From positions 1-64,000 of the forward strand of contig CAJXYS010000013.1 of assembly GCA_913063035.1 (NCBI GenBank): DNA of 64,000 bases, in the 5' to 3' direction. Of this stretch, positions 37,884 through 47,937 are shown in pieces. A program made the position numbers and the translations under genes. The notes under the pieces are model-generated. The model was not told where the DNA came from, ran no database searches, and worked only from the letters and a program-made list of their open reading frames with translations. The DNA comes from an uncultured Maritimibacter sp. (GTDB taxonomy: Bacteria > Pseudomonadota > Alphaproteobacteria > Rhodobacterales > Rhodobacteraceae). Position 1 is the stretch's first letter; the number at the start of each line of letters is the position of its first letter.

Positions 37884-38069
37884 TTAAGGTTCCCCGGCCA
37901 GTATGAGTTCGACGCGATTTCCGTCTATGACGACCTTTCCTTCGTTCTGGAAATTCACGGTGATGCGGCCGTTGATGACGGATTGCACCTGTCCGATTCC
38001 CCAATCCGGGGCGTCCGGGTGGCGCACCAGCATGCCGGGTTCCAGGAATTCGTTCATGCCCAGCGACAT
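37884..38069 (-). CDS. DUF3553-family small protein
   Basis: A 61-residue protein (57 if the ATG at 38057 is used). It reads LEPGMLVRHPDAPDWGIGQVQS, then ITVNFQNEGKVVIDGNRVEL, a compact beta structure resembling a CarD/Tudor-like barrel. The family is small and conserved in alphaproteobacteria, with no established function to my knowledge. It is divergent from chpT, with only 27 bases between the chosen starts, so chpT transcription must begin within this gene. Confidence 0.85.
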   Translation of the reverse strand: MSLGMNEFLEPGMLVRHPDAPDWGIGQVQSVINGRITVNFQNEGKVVIDGNRVELILAGEP

Positions 38070-38096
38070 GGGGCGGTTTCCCCTCGGGCCGGCGAC

Positions 38097-38699
38097 GTGA
38101 CGGGGCGCGACCACGATCTCGCCAGCCTGCTCGGGTCGCGCGTCTGCCACGACCTGATAAGCCCCCTTGGCGCGATCAGCAACGGTCTCGAGCTGCTGCA
38201 AATGGAAAGCCCGGACGACAGCCCGGAACTTGCCCTCATCGCCGACAGCATCGCCAACGCCAACGCGCGGATCCGGTTCTTTCGCATCGCCTTCGGGCTG
38301 GCCCCCGACGACGCGATGCTCTCGCGTGCCGAGATCGCCGGCATCATCGACGACAGCTACCGCGGCACGCGGGTCTCCGTCGTCTGGGAACCGGACGGGG
38401 ACCTGCCCCGCCCCGAGGTCAAGATCGCGTTCCTGTGCCAGCTCTGCCTGTTGCGGGCGCTTCCCCGCGGCGGCGAGATCACGGTCAGCCGCGGCGATGC
38501 GTCCTCCTGGCGGCTGCGCGCCACCGGCGCGGTGCTGGCGCCCGACCCGGACAGCTGGGCGGCGCTGTCCCGGCCCGGCGGGCTTTGGGGCGGCAGCCCG
38601 GCGGACGTGCAGTTCGGTCTCTTGCGCGCGCTCATGGACAGCGACGGGCTGGCCCTGGCGGCGCAGATCACCGCGACGGAAATCGTGATGGAATTCTGA
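38097..38699 (+). CDS. chpT: Histidine phosphotransferase ChpT
   Basis: Phosphorelay protein that passes phosphate from the CckA hybrid kinase to CtrA. A GTG at 38097 gives 200 residues, matching known ChpT length. The phosphoacceptor helix is GSRVCHDLISPLGAISNG with the histidine at position 18 of this start. It has a degenerate ATPase-like C-terminal part (IAFLCQLCLLRALPRGG) with no ATP-binding motifs, as expected for ChpT. The start is not backed by a clear ribosome site. In Rhodobacter capsulatus CtrA and ChpT influence motility and gene transfer agent production. Confidence 0.9.
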   Translation: MTGRDHDLASLLGSRVCHDLISPLGAISNGLELLQMESPDDSPELALIADSIANANARIRFFRIAFGLAPDDAMLSRAEIAGIIDDSYRGTRVSVVWEPDGDLPRPEVKIAFLCQLCLLRALPRGGEITVSRGDASSWRLRATGAVLAPDPDSWAALSRPGGLWGGSPADVQFGLLRALMDSDGLALAAQITATEIVMEF

Positions 38700-38701
38700 C
38701 G

Positions 38702-39232
38702 TCAGTCGAGCGGTTTCAGACCCGCGGCATACCTGCGGGCGTTTTCCTGGTAGTGCCGGGCCGACTCGCGCAGGCCCTCGATCGCCGCGGCATCCAGCTG
38801 GCGGACCACCTTGCCCGGCGCACCGACGACCAGCGAGCCGTCGGGAATTTCCTTGCCCTCGGTGACCAGCGCGCCCGCGCCGATCAGGCAGTTCCGGCCG
38901 ATCTTCGCGCCGTTCAGCACCGTGGCGCCCATGCCGATCAGGGTCTCGTCCCCGATCGTGCAGCCGTGCAGCATCGCCTTGTGGCCGATGGTGCAATCCC
39001 GCCCGATGGTCAGCGGAAAGCCCATGTCGGTGTGACAGACCGTGTTTTCCTGGATGTTCGACCCGGCCCCCACGGTGATCGGCTCGTTGTCACCGCGCAG
39101 CGTGGCCGCGAACCAGATCGAGGCGCCGGTCTCGAGAATGACATTGCCGATCAGGTTGGCGTCGGGCGCGATCCAGACATCCCCGTCCTCGGGCAGGGTC
39201 GGCGCGATTCCGTCCAATGCGTAGAGTGTCAT
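38702..39232 (-). CDS. Gamma carbonic anhydrase family protein
   Basis: A left-handed beta-helix protein of 176 residues with hexapeptide repeats, such as [23 protein letters not shown]. The zinc-ligand histidines of gamma carbonic anhydrases appear in VCHTDMG and GHKAMLHGC. It ends with PAGKVVRQL-like [13 protein letters not shown]. Members are often called YrdA/CaiE/PaaY. Activity is likely but substrate unproved. It overlaps gmk by four bases and lies two bases from chpT tail to tail. Confidence 0.9.
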   Translation of the reverse strand: MTLYALDGIAPTLPEDGDVWIAPDANLIGNVILETGASIWFAATLRGDNEPITVGAGSNIQENTVCHTDMGFPLTIGRDCTIGHKAMLHGCTIGDETLIGMGATVLNGAKIGRNCLIGAGALVTEGKEIPDGSLVVGAPGKVVRQLDAAAIEGLRESARHYQENARRYAAGLKPLD

Positions 39233-39870
39233 TTTCCCTCCTCGAACTCGCTCTGGAGCTTGCGGACATGCTCCGTCAGGCCGGGCTGCTGGCTGCGGCG
39301 CAGCCGCTCGGCCGTGACGATGGTCTTCAGCTTCTCCTCGGTGGTGTCGAGATCGTCGTTGACCAGCACGTAATGATAGCTGGCCCAGTGGCTGATCTCG
39401 TCCCAGCTGCGCTGCATCCGCTTGGCGATGATCTCCTCGCTGTCCTGCCCGCGTTCGATCAGGCGGCGGCGCAACTCGCGGATCGAGGGCGGCAGCAGGA
39501 AGATCGACAGCACGTGCTCCTGCAGCGTCGAGTTCGAGATCTGCTGCGCACCCTGCCAGTCGATGTCGAAGAGCACGTCCGAGCCGTTGTCGATCGCATC
39601 CTGCACCGGCGCGCGCGGCGAGCCGTAGAAATTGCCGAAGACATGCGCGTGTTCGAGCATGTCGCCCTCGGCCACCATGCGCTTGAACTGGGTCTCGGCG
39701 GTAAAGACGTAATCGGTGCCGTCGACCTCGCCGGGCCGGGGCGCGCGGGTCGTCGCCGAGACCGAGAACCGGATGGCCGGGTCCCAGGCCATCAGCCGCC
39801 GGGCAAGGGTCGATTTCCCGGCGCCGGAGGGCGACGAGAGAATGATGAGAAGCCCGCGGCGCTGGGTCAT
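39229..39870 (-). CDS. gmk: Guanylate kinase
   Basis: Phosphorylates GMP to GDP. The start at 39870 ([18 protein letters not shown]) gives 213 residues; a GTG at 39882 is an alternative. The P-loop is [10 protein letters not shown], and the GMP site has [13 protein letters not shown] and [19 protein letters not shown] and the C-terminal [11 protein letters not shown] are typical. It overlaps the carbonic anhydrase gene by four bases and follows yicC by eight, forming a yicC-gmk unit. Confidence 0.97.
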   Translation of the reverse strand: MTQRRGLLIILSSPSGAGKSTLARRLMAWDPAIRFSVSATTRAPRPGEVDGTDYVFTAETQFKRMVAEGDMLEHAHVFGNFYGSPRAPVQDAIDNGSDVLFDIDWQGAQQISNSTLQEHVLSIFLLPPSIRELRRRLIERGQDSEEIIAKRMQRSWDEISHWASYHYVLVNDDLDTTEEKLKTIVTAERLRRSQQPGLTEHVRKLQSEFEEGK

Positions 39871-39878
39871 GTTCCGGA

Positions 39879-40772
39879 TCACTCCACGTTCTGGACCTGT
39901 TCGCGCATCTGATCGATCACGGCCTTGAGGTCAAGGCCGACGGCGGTCAGCGCGCTGTGCCCCGATTTCGAGCAGAGCGTATTGGCCTCTCTGTTGAACT
40001 CCTGCATCAGGAAATCGAGCTTGCGCCCGACCGCCCCCTCGGCTGCAAGCAGCTTCTCGGCGGCGGTCACATGGGCGTCGAGCCGGTCAAGCTCTTCCGA
40101 GACGTCCGCCTTGACGGCCAGAACCGCCAGTTCCTGCGCCACGCGGTCCGGATCGGCGCCCTCGGCATTGTCGAGGATCCGCGCCAACGCAGCGCTGAAA
40201 TTCTGCGCCATCTCGGCACTGCGCAGCTCGGCGGTCTCGCGGGCGGCGGTGACCAGCCGGCGCAGATCCTCGAGCCGCTGCGCCAGGAGCCGGGCCAGTT
40301 CGCGGCCCTCCGCGGCGCGCATTTCGGCGAAGCTGTCAAGCAACTCCGAGAGCGAGGGTCGCAGCGCCGCCACCAGCACCGCGTCTTCGGCCGGATCCTC
40401 CGACGCTGCGCCCATCACGCCCCTCAGCGCGAGGATCTCCGCGGGGCTCGCGGCGCGCAGGGCGAGGCCGGCGCGGCCGGCGGCGGCCTCGACCTCGGCA
40501 AGGGCGGCAAGAACGGTGTCGAGCTGCGCGCGGTCCAGCCGTTCGGCCCCGTCGCCCCCCTCCCGCTGCAGGCGCAGCGTCAGGGTCAGGCTGCCCCGGC
40601 TGACGCGGCGCGCGATCTCGGCGCGGATCATCGGCTCGAGCCCCTCGACGCGCTCGGGCGTGCGCACCCGGATATCGAGTCCGCGGGCGTTGACGCTGCG
40701 CAATTCCCATCCCCAGGACATATCGCCGGTGCGGCCCTTGACGCTCGCGAAGCCGGTCATGGAGTTAACCAT
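39879..40772 (-). CDS. yicC: YicC family protein (endoribonuclease-like)
   Basis: A 297-residue protein of the YicC/YloC family, which in other bacteria has endoribonuclease activity. It begins with [10 protein letters not shown] (start at 40772 chosen, with GGGAGAAAGAAG upstream), has [17 protein letters not shown], and ends with the conserved [33 protein letters not shown] segment. It is followed by gmk. The full length and motif content are normal. Confidence 0.93.
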   Translation of the reverse strand: MVNSMTGFASVKGRTGDMSWGWELRSVNARGLDIRVRTPERVEGLEPMIRAEIARRVSRGSLTLTLRLQREGGDGAERLDRAQLDTVLAALAEVEAAAGRAGLALRAASPAEILALRGVMGAASEDPAEDAVLVAALRPSLSELLDSFAEMRAAEGRELARLLAQRLEDLRRLVTAARETAELRSAEMAQNFSAALARILDNAEGADPDRVAQELAVLAVKADVSEELDRLDAHVTAAEKLLAAEGAVGRKLDFLMQEFNREANTLCSKSGHSALTAVGLDLKAVIDQMREQVQNVE

Positions 40773-40834
40773 TTATAATCTTCTTTCTCCCGCGCCGGCG
40801 CCGGGCCGTGCATATTAAGGATTGGGTAATCAGA

Positions 40835-41536
40835 ATGACGTTACGGTTAACAGACCGACGTGCCGGCGACAACGCGCCGGGCCACCAGGAGGCTCTCGTG
40901 ACCGACCAGAAACTGAAGAGGCTTCAGGGATACTGGAGCGCGCTCCGGGCGGGCCGGCCGGCCCCGCGACGGTCGGAGATCGACCCGCGCCGGATCGAGC
41001 CGCTGCTCGAAAACGCCTTCATCCTCGAGCGCACCGCCCGCGACGCCGCGCGCTTTCGCCTGGCGGGGGCGCATTTCTGCACGCTGATGGGGATGGAGAT
41101 CCGCGGGATGCCCGTCAACGCGATCTTCGTGCCCGGCTACCGCGCGGCCTGCGACCGCGCGGTGTCCGCGGTCTTCGACGAGGGCGCGCAGGTGCTGCTG
41201 GATCTCGTCGCCGAGGAGCCGGGGCGCATGGCCCTGTCCGGGCGCATGCTGATCCTGCCGCTGGCCAGCGAAACGGGCGTGCTCAGCCGTGCGATGGGGG
41301 GGCTCGTGACCGCCGGGATCATCGGCGCGCCGCCACGGCGCTTCTCGATCCGCGGGCAGCAGACCCTCGACCCGGCGGCCGGGGCCTATCCGACGCTCCG
41401 GGACCGGCCGGGCTTCGCCGAGGCGGCGATACCTTTCCGCACGCGCCCGCTGCCGGCCCTCGACGGCGACGGCCCGTCGCCGGCCCCGCCCAGGGGCCTG
41501 CCCGCGCGCTTGCGTCTCGTCGAAAACGACGATTGA
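40835..41536 (+). CDS. PAS-domain protein (PAS_5/DUF1491-like)
   Basis: A 233-residue protein from the ATG at 40835 (GTG at 40808 is possible). It has the alphaproteobacterial PAS_5 pattern: LKRLQGYWSALRAGRPAPRRSEIDP, FILERTARDAARFRLAG, GMEIRGMPVNAIFVPG and LSGRMLILPLASE. There is no kinase or DNA-binding domain. Such proteins are often near cell-cycle or motility genes, function unknown. The final 40 residues are proline-rich. It lies tail to tail with the DAHP synthase gene. Confidence 0.75.
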   Translation: MTLRLTDRRAGDNAPGHQEALVTDQKLKRLQGYWSALRAGRPAPRRSEIDPRRIEPLLENAFILERTARDAARFRLAGAHFCTLMGMEIRGMPVNAIFVPGYRAACDRAVSAVFDEGAQVLLDLVAEEPGRMALSGRMLILPLASETGVLSRAMGGLVTAGIIGAPPRRFSIRGQQTLDPAAGAYPTLRDRPGFAEAAIPFRTRPLPALDGDGPSPAPPRGLPARLRLVENDD

Positions 41537-41541
41537 GCCGG

Positions 41542-42912
41542 TCAGCCGGCCGCCGCCTGGCGTGCCGCGCGCTGGCGCGACAGTTCCTCCGACACGAGGA
41601 AGGCCAGCTCCAGCGCCTGGCTCGCGTTGAGCCGCGGGTCGCACGCGGTGTGATAGCGATCCGAAAGGTCCTCGTCCGACACCGCGCGCATGCCGCCGGT
41701 GCATTCGGTCACGTCCTTGCCGGTCATCTCGAAATGCACGCCGCCCGGCCAGCTGCCTTCGGCCGCGTGGATGTCGAAGAACTCGCGCACCTCGCGCAGC
41801 ACGCTGTCGAAGGGCCGTGTCTTGTAGCCGGTGGCCGACTTGATCGTGTTCCCGTGCATCGGGTCGCAGGACCAGACGACGTTGGCCCCCTCTTGCTGGA
41901 CGGTGCGGATCAGGCGCGGCAGATGTTCGCCCACGCTGCCCGCGCCGAACCGCGCGATCAGCGTCAGCCGGCCCGGCTCGTTCTCGGGGTTCAGTTTTTC
42001 GAGCAGCAGCTTCAGATCCTCGGTGGTCATGCTCGGCCCGCATTTGAGCCCGACCGGGTTCTGCACGCCGCGCGCGAATTCCACATGGGCGCCGTCGGGC
42101 TGCCGCGTGCGGTCGCCGATCCAGATCATGTGCCCCGACCCGGCCACCGGCAGGCCGCTGGTGGAATCGATCCGGCAGAGCGCTTCCTCGTATTCCAGCA
42201 GCAACGCCTCGTGGCTGGTATAGAAATCCACCGTGTGCAGCTCGTGCGAGGTGCCGCCGTTCACGCCGGCGGCGTTCATGAAATCGAGCGAGTCCGAGAT
42301 CCGGTTGGCAAGATCGCGGTATTTCTCGGCCTCTTCGCTGTCGGTGAAGCCCAGCGTCCACTGATGCACCCGGTGGATGTCGGCAAAGCCGCCCTGGCTG
42401 AAGGCGCGCAGCAGGTTGAGCGAGGCCGCCGCCTGGGTGTAGGCCTGCAGCATCCGGTGCGGGTCCGGGATCCGGGCCGCGGAGGTGAAGTCGATATCGT
42501 TGATGATGTCGCCGCGGTAGCTCGGCAACTCGACGCCGTCCTTGGTCTCGGTCGGAGCCGAGCGCGGCTTGGCGAACTGCCCGGCCATGCGGCCGACCTT
42601 CACCACCGGGCATTTCGCCCCGTAGGTCAGCACCACCGCCATCTGCAGCATCACGCGGAAGGTGTCGCGGATCGAGTCGGCGTCGAACTCGGCGAAGCTC
42701 TCGGCGCAATCGCCCCCCTGCAGCAGGAAGCCGCGGCCGGCCGCCACTTCGCCCAGCTGCCGCTTCAGTTCGCGGACCTCGCCGGCAAAGACCAGCGGCG
42801 GATACTTGGACAGCTGACGCTCCACCGCTGCCAGGGCCTCGGGGTCCGTGTAGTCGGGCATCTGGACCCGCGGCTTGGAACGCCAGTCCGATTTGCTCCA
42901 TACCCGTGTCAT
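41542..42912 (-). CDS. Class II 3-deoxy-7-phosphoheptulonate synthase
   Basis: First step of the shikimate pathway, joining phosphoenolpyruvate and erythrose 4-phosphate. The start at 42912 gives 456 residues with AGGAG upstream. Class II motifs are [29 protein letters not shown], the metal and substrate region [15 protein letters not shown], and [25 protein letters not shown]. Such enzymes occur as AroG-type in actinobacteria and as AroF2 in plants and alphaproteobacteria. A promoter TGGCCA (42975-42970), 17 bases and TATAGA (42952-42947) is likely. Confidence 0.95.
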   Translation of the reverse strand: MTRVWSKSDWRSKPRVQMPDYTDPEALAAVERQLSKYPPLVFAGEVRELKRQLGEVAAGRGFLLQGGDCAESFAEFDADSIRDTFRVMLQMAVVLTYGAKCPVVKVGRMAGQFAKPRSAPTETKDGVELPSYRGDIINDIDFTSAARIPDPHRMLQAYTQAAASLNLLRAFSQGGFADIHRVHQWTLGFTDSEEAEKYRDLANRISDSLDFMNAAGVNGGTSHELHTVDFYTSHEALLLEYEEALCRIDSTSGLPVAGSGHMIWIGDRTRQPDGAHVEFARGVQNPVGLKCGPSMTTEDLKLLLEKLNPENEPGRLTLIARFGAGSVGEHLPRLIRTVQQEGANVVWSCDPMHGNTIKSATGYKTRPFDSVLREVREFFDIHAAEGSWPGGVHFEMTGKDVTECTGGMRAVSDEDLSDRYHTACDPRLNASQALELAFLVSEELSRQRAARQAAAG

Positions 42913-43094
42913 CGCGCCATCTCCTGCGGTTCGGTCATGCGGACCCTCTATAAAAGCCGCGCGCCCGCGTGGCCAGACCGTGTTTTCGTGATCGGTTGCG
43001 GTTCGGCGCCTCTTGATCCCGTGGGGCAAACCTGCTTTCCGTATCGGGTCAGACTCTTGCGGCCTGGGGAAGGCCGCAGCGCGGAGCGTGCCAG

Positions 43095-44075
43095 ATGCCC
43101 GATACCCAGTCCACGAAGCCACGGCGGTTCGTCTTCCTGCTCCTCGACCAGTTCACCATGTTGTCCTTCGCCGGCGCGGTGGAACCGCTCAGGATCGCGA
43201 ACAACATGGCGGGCAAGACGCTGTACGAATGGACGCTGGCCGGTGAAGGCGGCGACATGGCGTGGTGTTCCAACCGGGCGGGGTTCAAGCTCGACATGGG
43301 GCTCGAGGACGTCGGGCGCGACGACGTCATCCTGGTCTGCGGCGGCATCGAGGTCCAGAAGGCCGCCACCCGCGGCATCCTGAACTGGCTGCGCCGCGAG
43401 GCGCGGCGCGGCGTCATCGTGGGCGGCCTGTGCACCGGGGCCTATGTGCTGGCCAAGGCCGGGCTGCTGGACGGCAAGCGCGCGACCATCCACTGGGAGA
43501 ATCAGGACAGCTTCACCGAGGAATTCGACGAGGTCGAACTGACCAAGTCGGTCTTCGTGATGGACGGCAACCGCCTTTCCACCGCCGGGGGCACCTCCTC
43601 GATCGACCTGATGCTCAAGCTGATCGCCGACGAGCATGGCGAGGCGCTGGCCAACGCCGTGGCCGACCAACTGATCTACACGTCGATCCGGACCGACCAG
43701 GACACCCAGCGCCTGTCGATCCCCACGCGGATCGGTGTGCGCCATCCCAAGCTGTCCACCGTCATCCAGATGATGGAACAGAACATCGAGGAGCCGGTCT
43801 CGCCGGCGCTGCTGGCCAAGCAGGTCGGCATGTCCACGCGGCAGCTGGAACGGCTCTTCCGCCGCTACCTCAACCGCTCGCCCAAGCGCTATTACATGGA
43901 GCTGCGGCTTCAGAAGGCGCGCAACCTGCTGATGCAGACCGACATGAGCGTGATCAATGTGGCGCTGGCCTGCGGCTTCGCCTCGCCCTCGCATTTCTCG
44001 AAATGCTACCGGGCGCATTACAACACCACGCCCTACCGCGAGCGTGGGGCGCATGCGAGCCGGCTCTCGGTCTGA
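43095..44075 (+). CDS. GlxA-type AraC-family regulator (GbdR/CdhR-like)
   Basis: A 326-residue regulator with an N-terminal DJ-1/PfpI-like domain and a C-terminal AraC helix-turn-helix. The first part has [20 protein letters not shown] and [16 protein letters not shown], with the cysteine in the elbow position. The second, about residues 210-315, has [21 protein letters not shown] and [20 protein letters not shown]. GbdR, CdhR and ArgR-like members control use of glycine betaine, carnitine or arginine. The position beside a Liv-type transporter and a dimethylglycine-dehydrogenase-like gene supports a quaternary or methylated amine role, as inference. It is divergent from the DAHP synthase. 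Confidence 0.88.
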   Translation: MPDTQSTKPRRFVFLLLDQFTMLSFAGAVEPLRIANNMAGKTLYEWTLAGEGGDMAWCSNRAGFKLDMGLEDVGRDDVILVCGGIEVQKAATRGILNWLRREARRGVIVGGLCTGAYVLAKAGLLDGKRATIHWENQDSFTEEFDEVELTKSVFVMDGNRLSTAGGTSSIDLMLKLIADEHGEALANAVADQLIYTSIRTDQDTQRLSIPTRIGVRHPKLSTVIQMMEQNIEEPVSPALLAKQVGMSTRQLERLFRRYLNRSPKRYYMELRLQKARNLLMQTDMSVINVALACGFASPSHFSKCYRAHYNTTPYRERGAHASRLSV

Positions 44076-44177
44076 GCCGTCCGGCGGGCGCCCCGGGCCC
44101 GGTCATACCTACTTTCTTTTTCGATGTAGCCGAATTACCGTGCGCCGCACGCAATTACGCCAACACGGGAGTACATG

Positions 44178-45362
44178 ATGAAAAAGCTGCTTCTGGCCAC
44201 TGCCGCCACGACCCTGGTCGCGACCGGCGCGCAGGCCGAGGACGTCAATATCGGGGTTCTGCTGGGCTACACCGGCCCGATCGAGTCCCTGACGCCGCCG
44301 ATGGCCGACGCGGCCGAGCTCGCGCTCGCCGAGATCAACGAGAGCGGCAATTTCCTCGACGGCATGACGCTTGTGCCGGTCCGGGGGGACTCGACCTGCG
44401 TCGACTCCGCCGCCGCGACCGCCGCGGCCGAGCGCCTGATCACCTCCGACAACGTCGCGGCGATCATGGGCGCGGCCTGCTCGGGCGCGACCATCGCCGT
44501 GCTCGAGAACGTCGCCAAGCCGAACGGTGTCGTGATGATCTCGCCCTCGGCCACCTCGCCGGCGCTGACCTCGATCGAGGATAACGGCCTCTTCTTCCGC
44601 ACCGCGCCGTCGGATGCCCGCCAGGGCCAGGTTCTGGCCAATATCCTCATGGACAAGGGCATCACCGAGGTCGCCGTCACCTATACCAACAATGACTACG
44701 GCAAGGGCCTTTCCGACAGCTTCATCTCGAGCTTCGAGGAAGCCGGCGGCACCCACACCATCAACGTCCCCCACGAGGACGGCAAGGCCGACTACTCGGC
44801 CGAGGTCGCGTCCATGGCATCGGCCGGCGGCGAGGTGCTCGTCGTGCTCGGCTATGCCGACCAGGGCGGCAAGGGCGTGATCCAGTCCGCGCTCGACACC
44901 GGTGCCTTCGAGACCTTCATGATGGGCGACGGCATGTTCGCCGACTCGCTGATGGCCGATCTCGGCGATTTCATGGGCGGCTCCTTCGGTGCCGTGCCGT
45001 GGTCTGCCGGCGATGGCGCCGAGGCCTTCACCCGCATCACCGAGGCCGCCGGCATCAACGGCGACAGCTCCTTCACGCGGGAATCCTACGACGCGGCGGC
45101 GTTGATCGCGCTGGCCATGATGGCGGGCGGGGAAGCCACCAGCGAAGCCGCGGCCGCCAATATCCTGACCGTGGCCAACGCGCCGGGCGAGCCCATCCTG
45201 CCGGGCGAACTGGGCAAGGCGATGCAGATCCTCGCCGATGGCGGCGAAATCGACTATGTCGGCGCCACCAATGTCGAGCTGATCGGCCCGGGCGAAGCCG
45301 CGGGCACCTACCGCGAATACGTGGTCGAGGATGCCGACTACGAAACGGTCCAGTTCCGCTGA
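44178..45362 (+). CDS. ABC transporter substrate-binding protein, Liv type
   Basis: Periplasmic binding protein of a branched-chain-amino-acid-type ABC transporter. It has 394 residues from the ATG at 44178, six bases after GGGAG; an ATG at 44175 is also possible. A signal peptide ends TGAQA. The mature part begins EDVNIGVLLGYTGPIESLTPP, then MGAACSGATIAVLENV and SPSATSPAL, typical ligand-contact segments of this family. The ligand is not certain; glycine betaine-like, amino acid or amide ligands are possible. A hairpin separates it from the ATPase genes, which allows higher expression. Confidence 0.9.
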   Translation: MKKLLLATAATTLVATGAQAEDVNIGVLLGYTGPIESLTPPMADAAELALAEINESGNFLDGMTLVPVRGDSTCVDSAAATAAAERLITSDNVAAIMGAACSGATIAVLENVAKPNGVVMISPSATSPALTSIEDNGLFFRTAPSDARQGQVLANILMDKGITEVAVTYTNNDYGKGLSDSFISSFEEAGGTHTINVPHEDGKADYSAEVASMASAGGEVLVVLGYADQGGKGVIQSALDTGAFETFMMGDGMFADSLMADLGDFMGGSFGAVPWSAGDGAEAFTRITEAAGINGDSSFTRESYDAAALIALAMMAGGEATSEAAAANILTVANAPGEPILPGELGKAMQILADGGEIDYVGATNVELIGPGEAAGTYREYVVEDADYETVQFR

Positions 45363-45382
45363 GACCGTCCGACAAGACATCG

Positions 45383-45410
45383 GAACAGCCCGGGCTCGCT
45401 CGGGCTGTTC
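45383..45410 (+). terminator. Stem-loop after the binding-protein gene
   Basis: GAACAGCCCG (45383-45392) pairs with CGGGCTGTTC (45401-45410), a ten-base stem and eight-base loop, 20 bases past the stop codon. Only TGTT follows, so it is probably a partial terminator or RNA stabiliser within the operon. Confidence 0.65.
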
Positions 45411-45432
45411 TGTTACCGGGGGATCAAGAATA

Positions 45433-46224
45433 ATGATAAGGGTCGAAGACCTGCACAAGCATTTCGGCGGATTCCGCGCCGTCGACGGCGCGACGCTAAG
45501 CATCGAGAAAGGCTCGATCACCGGGCTGATCGGCCCCAACGGCGCGGGAAAATCCACACTTTTCAACGTCATCGCGGGCGTTCTGAAACCCACGTCCGGC
45601 CGCGTCTTCATGGAAGACGAAGAGGTCACCGGGCTCGAGCCGCACACGCTTTTCCATCGCGGTCTGCTGCGAACCTTCCAGATCGCGCACGAGTTCGGCT
45701 CGATGACGGTGCGCGAGAACCTGATGATGGTCCCCGCCCGGCAGTCCGGCGAGACGCTCTGGAACGCCTGGTTCCGCCGCGGCGCGGTCGCGCGCGAAGA
45801 GCGCGCGCTGGCGCGCAAGGCCGACGAGGTGCTCGAGTTCCTGACCATCGATCACCTGGCCGACGAACGCGCCGCGAACCTCTCTGGCGGGCAAAAGAAA
45901 CTGCTGGAGCTTGGGCGCACGATGATGGTGGACGCCAAGATCGTGTTCCTAGACGAGGTGGGCGCGGGCGTGAACCGCACGCTGCTCGGCACGATCGGCG
46001 ACGCGATCCAGCGTCTCAACCGCGAGCGCGGCTACACCTTCTGCGTGATCGAGCACGACATGGATTTCATCGCGCGGCTCTGCGACCCGGTGATCTGCAT
46101 GGCCGAGGGCAAGGTGCTTGCCGAGGGCACAGTCGACGAGATCCGCGACAACGAGCACGTCATCGAGGCGTATCTGGGCACCGGGCTCAAGAACAAGGCC
46201 AAGACCGGGGAGGCGGGCGCATGA
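45433..46224 (+). CDS. livG: ABC transporter ATP-binding protein LivG-like
   Basis: First ATPase of a Liv-type importer. The start at 45433 gives 263 residues. Walker A is GPNGAGKST, the signature is LSGGQKK, and the Walker B region reads IVFLDEVGAGVN, with Val in place of the common Pro after the Glu. The H-loop is IEHDMDF. LivG family features in the middle include HRGLLRTFQIAHEFGSMTVRENL. It overlaps livF by ATGA and is the first of the four-gene membrane unit. Confidence 0.93.
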   Translation: MIRVEDLHKHFGGFRAVDGATLSIEKGSITGLIGPNGAGKSTLFNVIAGVLKPTSGRVFMEDEEVTGLEPHTLFHRGLLRTFQIAHEFGSMTVRENLMMVPARQSGETLWNAWFRRGAVAREERALARKADEVLEFLTIDHLADERAANLSGGQKKLLELGRTMMVDAKIVFLDEVGAGVNRTLLGTIGDAIQRLNRERGYTFCVIEHDMDFIARLCDPVICMAEGKVLAEGTVDEIRDNEHVIEAYLGTGLKNKAKTGEAGA

Positions 46225-46925
46225 GCTTCCTCATCGGCGAGAACATGACCGGCGGCTACGGCGCCGCCGACATCCTGCACGAATGCACCGTCGCCGTTGA
46301 AAAGGGCGAGATCGCCGTGATCGTCGGGCCGAACGGCGCCGGCAAGTCCACCGCGATGAAGGCGATCTTCGGCATGCTCAAGCTGCGCCGCGGCGCGGTC
46401 CGGATCGACGGCGAGGACATCACCAGGCTTTCGCCCCAGGCCCGCGTGCCCAAGGGCATGGCCTTCGTGCCCCAGACCAACAACGTCTTCACCTCGCTCA
46501 GCGTCGAGGAGAACCTCGAGATGGGCGCCTATCTGCGCCGCGACGACATCTCCGGGACGATGGAACAGGTCTACGAGCTGTTCCCGATCCTGCGGGAAAA
46601 ACGCCGCCAGGCCGCCGGCGAGCTGTCGGGCGGGCAGCGCCAGCAGGTGGCCGTGGGCCGGGCGCTGATGACCCAGCCCAAGGTCCTGATGCTCGACGAA
46701 CCCACCGCAGGGGTCAGCCCGATCGTCATGGACGAGCTTTTCGACCGGATCATCGAGGTCGCGCGCAGCGGCATCTCGATCCTGATGGTTGAGCAGAACG
46801 CCCGACAGGCGCTCGAGATCGCCGACAAGGGCTACGTTCTGGTCCAGGGCGCCAACCGCTACACCGACACCGGTCAGGCGCTGCTTGCCGACCCGGATGT
46901 CCGCAAATCCTTCCTCGGAGGCTGA
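46221..46925 (+). CDS. livF: ABC transporter ATP-binding protein LivF-like
   Basis: Second ATPase, 234 residues. It begins SFLIGENMTGGYGAADILHEC with the Walker A GPNGAGKST, the signature LSGGQRQQVAVGRALM, and Walker B LMLDEPTAGVSPIV. All ATPase residues are present. It overlaps livG by four bases and livH starts one base after its stop. ATPase order G-F then permeases H-M differs from the common H-M-G-F. Confidence 0.93.
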   Translation: MSFLIGENMTGGYGAADILHECTVAVEKGEIAVIVGPNGAGKSTAMKAIFGMLKLRRGAVRIDGEDITRLSPQARVPKGMAFVPQTNNVFTSLSVEENLEMGAYLRRDDISGTMEQVYELFPILREKRRQAAGELSGGQRQQVAVGRALMTQPKVLMLDEPTAGVSPIVMDELFDRIIEVARSGISILMVEQNARQALEIADKGYVLVQGANRYTDTGQALLADPDVRKSFLGG

Positions 46926-46926
46926 G

Positions 46927-47937
46927 ATGGAAGCCCTGAACGCCATCGTGGCGCTGTCCAACTTCGTTCTCGTTCCCGCCATCGCCTATGGCAGCCAGCT
47001 GGCGCTCGGCGCGCTGGGGGTCACGCTCATATACGGCATCCTGCGCTTCTCGAACTTCGCCCATGGCGACACCATGGCCTTCGGCACGATGGTGGCGATC
47101 CTCTTCACCTGGTGGCTGCAGTCGATGGGCGTCAGCCTCGGCCCGCTGCCCACCGCGCTGCTGGCGCTGCCGGCGGCGATCGCGGTGACGGCGCTGCTGC
47201 TGCTGGGCACCGACCGGCTGGTCTACCGCTTCTACCGCGCGCAGAAGGCGGTACCGGTGATCATGGTCATCGCCTCCTTCGGCGTGATGCTGGTGCTCAA
47301 CGGCGTCGTGCGGCTCATCATCGGCCCCGGCGACCAGCGCTTCGCCGACGGCGAGCGCTTCATCATCACCGCGCTCGACTTCCGCCGGATGACCGGGCTC
47401 GACGAGGGCCTCGCGATCAAGACCACCCAGGGCCTGACGTTGGTGACCGCCGTCATCGTGGTGGCCGCGCTGTTCTGGTTCCTCAACCGCACCCGCACCG
47501 GCAAGTCGATGCGGGCCTTTTCCGACAACGAGGATCTCGCGCTGCTCTCGGGCATCAACCCCGAGCGCGTGGTCGCGATCACCTGGATCATCGTGGCCGG
47601 GCTGGCGGTGATCGCCGGGGTGCTCTACGGGCTCGACAAGTCGTTCAAGCCCTTCACCTATTTCCAGCTCCTGCTGCCCGTCTTCGCCTCGGCCATCGTC
47701 GGCGGCCTGGGCAACCCGCTCGGTGCGATCGTGGGCGGCTACATCATCGCCTTCTCCGAGGTCGGGCTGACCTATGCCTGGAAGAAGGTGCTGGGCTACC
47801 TCATGCCCGAGAGCCTCGCGCCAGACGGTCTCGTGCAGCTCCTCTCCACCGACTACAAGTTCGCGGTCTCCTTCGTGATCCTCGTGCTTGTGCTTCTGTT
47901 CCGGCCCACGGGCCTCTTCCGGGGGAAAGCGGTATGA
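46927..47937 (+). CDS. livH: ABC transporter permease LivH-like
   Basis: Membrane subunit of 336 residues, starting MEALNAIVALSNFVLVPAIAY. It has about eight helices and the LivH pattern GALGVTLIYGILRFSNFAHGD, LVYRFYRAQKAVPVIMVIASFG, and near the end PVFASAIVGGLGNPLGAIVGGYI. It is longer than the usual 300 residues by an N-terminal extension and an insert around FADGERFIITALDFRRM. It is coupled to livM by overlap. Confidence 0.92.
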   Translation: MEALNAIVALSNFVLVPAIAYGSQLALGALGVTLIYGILRFSNFAHGDTMAFGTMVAILFTWWLQSMGVSLGPLPTALLALPAAIAVTALLLLGTDRLVYRFYRAQKAVPVIMVIASFGVMLVLNGVVRLIIGPGDQRFADGERFIITALDFRRMTGLDEGLAIKTTQGLTLVTAVIVVAALFWFLNRTRTGKSMRAFSDNEDLALLSGINPERVVAITWIIVAGLAVIAGVLYGLDKSFKPFTYFQLLLPVFASAIVGGLGNPLGAIVGGYIIAFSEVGLTYAWKKVLGYLMPESLAPDGLVQLLSTDYKFAVSFVILVLVLLFRPTGLFRGKAV

